Shown in pieces: positions 60,684 to 64,000 of a stretch of 64,000 nucleotides of DNA. The translations under genes and the position numbers were made by a program. Each line of letters opens with the position of its first letter. Position 1 is the stretch's first letter. The stretch is from Streptomyces sp. HUAS CB01 (lineage in GTDB: Bacteria > Actinomycetota > Actinomycetes > Streptomycetales > Streptomycetaceae): contig NZ_CP129137.1 in the NCBI RefSeq assembly GCF_030406905.1, forward strand, positions 5,042,001 to 5,106,000, given 5' to 3'. Under the pieces are notes generated by a model, which was not told the origin of the DNA, did not search any database, and worked only from the letters and a program-made list of their open reading frames with translations.

Positions 60684-61799
60684 CTAGAGCCAGCCGTTGC
60701 GCTTCAGCGTGCGGTGGATGGCGAGACAGATCCCGACGATGCCCACGAGCACCATGGGGTAGCCGTACCGCCAGTGGAGCTCGGGCATGTGGTCGAAGTT
60801 CATGCCGTAGATCCCGCAGACCGCCGTCGGCACGGCGATGATCGCGGCCCAGGACGTGATCTTGCGCATGTCCTCGTTCTGGGCGACGGTGGCCTGCGCC
60901 AGATTGGCCTGCAGGATCGAGTTCAGCAGCTCGTCGAAGCCGATGACCTGCTCCTGCACCCGGGCCAGGTGGTCGGCGACGTCACGGAAGTACTTCTGGA
61001 TGTCCGGGTCGACCAGCCGCATCGGACGCTCGCTCAGCAGCTGCATGGGCCGCAGCAGCGGGGTCACGGCCCGCTTGAACTCCAGCACCTCGCGCTTGAG
61101 CTGGTAGATCCGCCCGGTGTCGGTGCCCCGGGTGCTGCCCTTCGACGGCGCGGAGAACACGTCGATCTCGATCTCGTCGATGTCGACCTGTACGGCGTCC
61201 GCGACCGCGATGTAGCCGTCCACGACATGGTCGGCGATGGCGTGGAGCACCGCGGAGGGGCCCTTGGCGAGCAGCTCCGGGTCGTCCTGCAGCCGGTGGC
61301 GGAGGTTGCGCAGGGAGCCCTGGCCGCCGTGCCGGACGGTGATCACGAAGTCCGGCCCGGTGAAGCACATCACCTCGCCGGTCTCGACGACCTCGCTGGT
61401 CGGCGTCAGCTCGGTGTGGTCCACGTAGTGGACGGTCTTGAAGACCGTGAACAGGGTGTCGTCGTACCGCTCCAGCTTGGGACGCTGGTGGGCGTGCACC
61501 GCGTCCTCCACGGCCAGCGGGTGGAGGCCGAACTCGGCGGCGATGCCGGAGAACTCCTCCTCCGTCGGCTCGTGCAGGCCGATCCAGGCGAAGCCGCCGC
61601 CCTCCCGTACGCGCAGCATCGCCTCGCGCGGGGTGAGGCAGCCGGTGTTCTCGAGGCGCTTGCCGTCGCGGTAGACCGCGCAGTCCACGACGGCGGTGGA
61701 GGCGGAGGGGTCGCGGGTGGCGTCGTACGCGCTGTACGGGCCGCTGCTCTTGCGCAGGGCGGGGCGGACCGCTTGACGCAGGTCACGGATCATCGACAT
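60684..61799 (-). CDS. corA: CorA-type magnesium/cobalt transporter
   Basis: 371 residues from ATG 61799 with AAGGAG 6 bases upstream, preferred over the GTG five codons earlier. A large cytoplasmic alpha/beta domain and long stalk helix (about 1-310) are followed by two C-terminal membrane helices with the pore signature YGMNFDHMPEL and a basic tail (KRNGWL). It forms a pentameric channel importing Mg2+ (or Co2+). The 421-base 5' region may hold a regulatory leader, but I cannot recognise an M-box. Position relative to mrp and the CBS protein matches Rv1239c. Confidence 0.95.
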   Translation of the reverse strand: MSMIRDLRQAVRPALRKSSGPYSAYDATRDPSASTAVVDCAVYRDGKRLENTGCLTPREAMLRVREGGGFAWIGLHEPTEEEFSGIAAEFGLHPLAVEDAVHAHQRPKLERYDDTLFTVFKTVHYVDHTELTPTSEVVETGEVMCFTGPDFVITVRHGGQGSLRNLRHRLQDDPELLAKGPSAVLHAIADHVVDGYIAVADAVQVDIDEIEIDVFSAPSKGSTRGTDTGRIYQLKREVLEFKRAVTPLLRPMQLLSERPMRLVDPDIQKYFRDVADHLARVQEQVIGFDELLNSILQANLAQATVAQNEDMRKITSWAAIIAVPTAVCGIYGMNFDHMPELHWRYGYPMVLVGIVGICLAIHRTLKRNGWL

Positions 61800-62220
61800 G
61801 GCAGGCTCCTTCACGGAGAGGCCGCCGGTGCGAGGCGTGGCACAGCCCGGAATGAGGACGTGTCTCGATACGTCCGCAAAGCGGGCGGCACCGCGGGACG
61901 CGGTGACGGCGTTCGCTACAGACAGTCAGGCAGGGGAGTCGTGCTCTTCCGTCATGCGCGGTGCCATGGAACTGACGGTGCGGAGAGCCCTCAGCGGAAC
62001 GAGGGGAGGAGTCGCGCGGAAGAGCGGCCGGTACTGCACGGTCGACTTCGATCCATCGCAGCCCCACCTCCTCCGGCCGGTCCCCCGTGGGGGAAGACGT
62101 GTCGTCGGGATCCGAGAACCATGCTTCTGCATGTTGTCCCGAACAGGCGGCCAAGCCTATCAGCCGACTGAGGGTCAATCCCTTCCTTTGCCCGTTCCTG
62201 ATGCGATCTATGCTCGCGGG
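61800..62220. other. Gene-free divergent region corA / SUFU protein
   Basis: 421 bases. The plus-strand frame of the SUFU-domain gene is open throughout, but its sequence is not protein-like. Short hairpins (for example CCCCCGTGGGGG near 62084) and lower-GC DNA (62140-62215) are present. No firm promoter assignment. Confidence 0.45.
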
Positions 62221-62805
62221 ATGGGAGAAGTTCTTGCTCTGGTCGAGGCACGGCTGCGCAGCGCGCTGGGCGAACCGGACGCGCGCGCCGCGGTGACGTT
62301 TCTCGGTACGGACCGGATCGAGGTGCTCCGGTTCATCGACGGGGACGTCGTCCGGTACGCGACGCTGGGCATGTCCGGCCGGCCGATGACCGACCCCGAC
62401 GACGTCGTCGCCGACCCCGTGAAGGGCCCGCGTGCCGAGCTCGTCCTGTCGGTGCGCGCCGGGCTCGCGGACACGGACAAGGTGCTGCGTCCGCTCGCCG
62501 TCCTTGCCTCGTCGCCGCAGGTGGAAGGGGTGATCGTGGCCCCCGGGAACTCCATGGACGTGGGTGGGCCGCTGTGGCCGGGTGCCCCGTTCACCTCGGT
62601 GCTGGTCGGGGAGTCCGGCGGCCTGGTCGAGGACCTCGAACTCGACGAGCCGATGGACCCGGTCCGCTTTCTGCCCCTGCTCCCGATGACGCCGAACGAG
62701 GCCGCGTGGAAGCGGGTCCACGGTGCGGGGAAGCTCCAGGAGCGGTGGCTGACGCACGGCACGGACCTGCGCGATCCGCTGCGGAAACCCGTGCCCCTGA
62801 CGTGA
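62221..62805 (+). CDS. Suppressor-of-fused (SUFU) domain protein
   Basis: 194 residues from the ATG of MGEVLALVEARLRSALGEPD. No Shine-Dalgarno is evident, and a TATGCT box lies a few bases upstream, so translation may be leaderless. The sequence follows the bacterial SUFU-like fold: RYATLGMSGRPM, RAELVLSVRAG, LASSPQVEGVIVAPGNSMD, then LLPMTPNEAAWKRVHGAGKLQERW. SUFU-like proteins often act as immunity proteins in toxin loci, but in Streptomyces this stand-alone gene has no toxin neighbour here. Confidence 0.82.
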   Translation: MGEVLALVEARLRSALGEPDARAAVTFLGTDRIEVLRFIDGDVVRYATLGMSGRPMTDPDDVVADPVKGPRAELVLSVRAGLADTDKVLRPLAVLASSPQVEGVIVAPGNSMDVGGPLWPGAPFTSVLVGESGGLVEDLELDEPMDPVRFLPLLPMTPNEAAWKRVHGAGKLQERWLTHGTDLRDPLRKPVPLT

Positions 62806-62899
62806 TGTCAGTCCTCGTGTGCGAGGCGTGAAGTGACGCATCTCATGGTCGAGTTGGCGGACCCGGAGCGTGACGGCCGGCGGTTGCCCGTCGGCGTTC

Positions 62900-63172
62900 G
62901 AGGCCGGGTTCAGTCGGCGAACACCGCCACGCCGTCGCGGGACGTGTGCACCGGTACCGCGCCGGCCGCCTCGGTGGTGGCGCGGAGCGCCGGGCCCGGG
63001 CGATCGCCGCGCACACCGCCGCGGCGCCCGCGACGACGAAGGGCACCTGGACGTCGGTCCACTCCGCGATCTTCGGCGCCGGGAACCGGGCGGCCGCCGC
63101 TGCGAACCGGCGCACGAAGTGGTAGCCGTCGCTCGCCACCGGGCGCGGGGCGTCGGAGGAACGAGCGGCCCT
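62900..63172 (-). pseudogene. Probable broken gene (frame change)
   Basis: A minus-strand frame reads protein-like from about 63172 (PVASDGYHFVRRFAAAAARF, PKIAEWTDVQVPFVVAGAAA) to about 62990. Protein-like coding then continues in another frame (ALRATTEAAGAVPVHTSRDG, then VAVFAD and a stop near 62914). A one-base insertion or two-base deletion near 62990, in a GCCCGGGCCCGG run, would rejoin them. It could be a real frameshift mutation, a sequencing error in a GC run, or two chance frames. I do not recognise the product. Confidence 0.45.
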
Positions 63173-63415
63173 TCAGGCCATGCCGAGGCCGAGCGCGGAC
63201 TCGTACGGCAGGATCGCCGCGGTGCTCCCGCCCGTTGCGGCGCCCAGGATGACGGCGAGCCAGGTCGAGACGAAGAGGGCGTTCCCGGGGCCCCGGCCGG
63301 CCCGACCCGACGAGCCCGCCCGTCCGTCCCCGCCGGTCCCTCCGGTGAACGGATCCCCCGCGCGCGTGGGTGCTCCTCCGCTTCTCCCGTCCAGGTCGTT
63401 GCTGTATGCAGACAA
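63173..63415 (-). CDS. Doubtful small ORF with one hydrophobic segment
   Basis: 80 codons from a TTG without ribosome binding site. Gly/Arg-rich N-terminus, then NALFVSTWLAVILGAATGGS (about 46-65), which could be one membrane helix. It ends at a stop that is in the same frame as the broken gene downstream, so the two may once have been a single gene. Low confidence that it is expressed. Confidence 0.35.
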   Translation of the reverse strand: MSAYSNDLDGRSGGAPTRAGDPFTGGTGGDGRAGSSGRAGRGPGNALFVSTWLAVILGAATGGSTAAILPYESALGLGMA

Positions 63416-63419
63416 TTAA

Positions 63420-63432
63420 TTAGCAAGGCTAA
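63420..63432. promoter_or_regulatory. Inverted repeat in an AT-rich patch (possible operator)
   Basis: TTAGC-AAG-GCTAA within an unusually AT-rich run (63408-63438). The core AGGCTAAC recalls an iron box, but the outer halves do not match. It looks like a MarR- or TetR-type operator. Confidence 0.4.
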
Positions 63433-63540
63433 CTAGTGCAGGACGTAAATGGCTCTGCCTGCTGAGGGCGGGTGAATCCGCCGTGCGGGACAGGTGATCG
63501 TCCTTGACGCGGCGCCGGACGGGTAGGACCGTGGGGCGCT

Positions 63541-64000
63541 ATGAGGGGCGAACCCAGTTGCCCGAAGTGTGGTGGCCGGGTCAGGGCGCCCGGTCTCTTC
63601 GCCGACACGTGGCAGTGCGACGTGCACGGTTCCGTGTATCCGCTGCAGCCCGTCATCCCGCCGAGCGTCGAGGCCCTCAGCGTGGTGGTGGCCCGTGCCA
63701 AGGTTCCCGTGTGGATGCCGTGGCCGCTCCCCGTCGGCTGGCTGTTCACCGGTGTCGCGTACGCGGGTGACGACCGCAGCGGCGGCCGCGCCACGGCCGT
63801 GGCCTGCTCCGGTCCCGGACCCCTGGGCGGCGTGGGGGAGTTGCTCCTCGTCGCCGAGGAACTCGGCGTCGGTCTCGGCGCCCGCTTCGCCGGCATCGAC
63901 GGACCCGACCCCGGGCCGCACATGACCGTCGACACCTCCCCCCAGGCCAAGGTCCTCGCCGCGGGCCGGCCGACACCGCTCTGGCACGTCGACGACGCCC
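63541..64000 (+). CDS. DUF6758-like protein (3' partial)
   Basis: ATG 63541 opens a frame that runs to the window end (at least 153 residues). It starts MRGEPSCPKCGGRVRAPGLF and has a zinc-ribbon-like pair C7-x2-C10 with C26 in TWQCDVHG. A conserved-looking block follows (VPVWMPWPLPVGWLFTGVAY, SGGRATAVACSGPGPLGG, ELLLVAEELGVGLGARFAG). I recall this as a Streptomyces family of unknown function (DUF6758). No membrane helix. Weak ribosome binding site (GTAGGACC). Confidence 0.85.
   Translation, partial: MRGEPSCPKCGGRVRAPGLFADTWQCDVHGSVYPLQPVIPPSVEALSVVVARAKVPVWMPWPLPVGWLFTGVAYAGDDRSGGRATAVACSGPGPLGGVGELLLVAEELGVGLGARFAGIDGPDPGPHMTVDTSPQAKVLAAGRPTPLWHVDDA

Noticed and set aside
63418..63436. TTAGCAAGGCTAACTA as a second iron box
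   Set aside because: Only the core AGGCTAAC agrees; the outer halves of the 19-bp consensus are missing, so a different regulator is more likely.

Overview
The window is a stretch of high-GC actinobacterial chromosome that reads as Streptomyces. The evidence is strong codon-position GC bias, many GTG/TTG starts, lipoprotein lipoboxes, GC-rich hairpins without U-tracts as terminators, a five-gene operon with the order of the bldK oligopeptide permease, a mycothiol gene (mshB) and an IdeR/DmdR-type iron box. I saw no tRNA, rRNA, insertion sequence, prophage or CRISPR array. Both ends cut genes: a PAS/GAF/SpoIIE phosphatase on the left and a DUF6758-like gene on the right.

Layout. (1) 1-9.2 kb: a multidomain serine phosphatase, convergent with a succinate dehydrogenase operon of mycobacterial Sdh1 type (small coiled-coil protein, five-helix anchor, SdhA, SdhB), then a solitary substrate-binding lipoprotein. 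(2) 9.2-12.5 kb: a repeat-bearing spacer, typA/bipA, and a long leader containing a 36-codon ORF with a very good ribosome binding site. (3) 12.5-25.5 kb: two complete Opp/Dpp-type peptide importers in the same direction, bldKA-E and a second operon, separated by an oppositely oriented gene for an unrecognised secreted protein. (4) 25.5-29.1 kb: an iron-controlled trio. A siderophore-type lysine N-acyltransferase overlaps a cytoplasmic penicillin-acylase-type Ntn hydrolase, and a siderophore-interacting flavoreductase is divergent across one near-consensus iron box. This is the most unusual unit in the window. (5) 29.4-37.1 kb: membrane proteins, an S9 peptidase, mshB with its partner membrane gene, and a peptidoglycan-binding-domain protein. 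(6) 37.8-48.5 kb: amino-acid and cell-wall housekeeping (SirB1-like protein, CG3035-like acetyltransferase, fdxA, dapC, lysozyme-fold protein, dapE, LOG-family protein, folP2-like gene, DivIVA-like gene, tag). (7) 48.5-64 kb: PaaG-like crotonase, DUF3117 protein, O-methyltransferase, an ECF sigma/anti-sigma/HtrA/TatB envelope-stress block with a recognisable ECF promoter, Mrp, a CBS/MgtE-N protein, a lipoprotein, CorA, a SUFU-domain protein and a degenerate stretch.

How the genes fit together. Much of the window parallels, with insertions, the order I recall for Mycobacterium tuberculosis Rv1165-Rv1239c: typA, lpqW, mshB, ferredoxin/dapC, dapE, LOG protein, folP2, Rv1209, tag, DUF3117, methyltransferase-sigE-rseA-htrA-tatB, mrp, Rv1232c, corA. 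This ancestral block helps name several genes, notably the solitary lipoprotein as LpqW-like and the DHPS homologue as FolP2-like. The Streptomyces-specific insertions are the two peptide permease operons, the secreted orphan and the iron-regulated trio.

Starts were chosen from Shine-Dalgarno spacing and, where I could recall it, family length. No database search was run. Family names rest on motif recognition.
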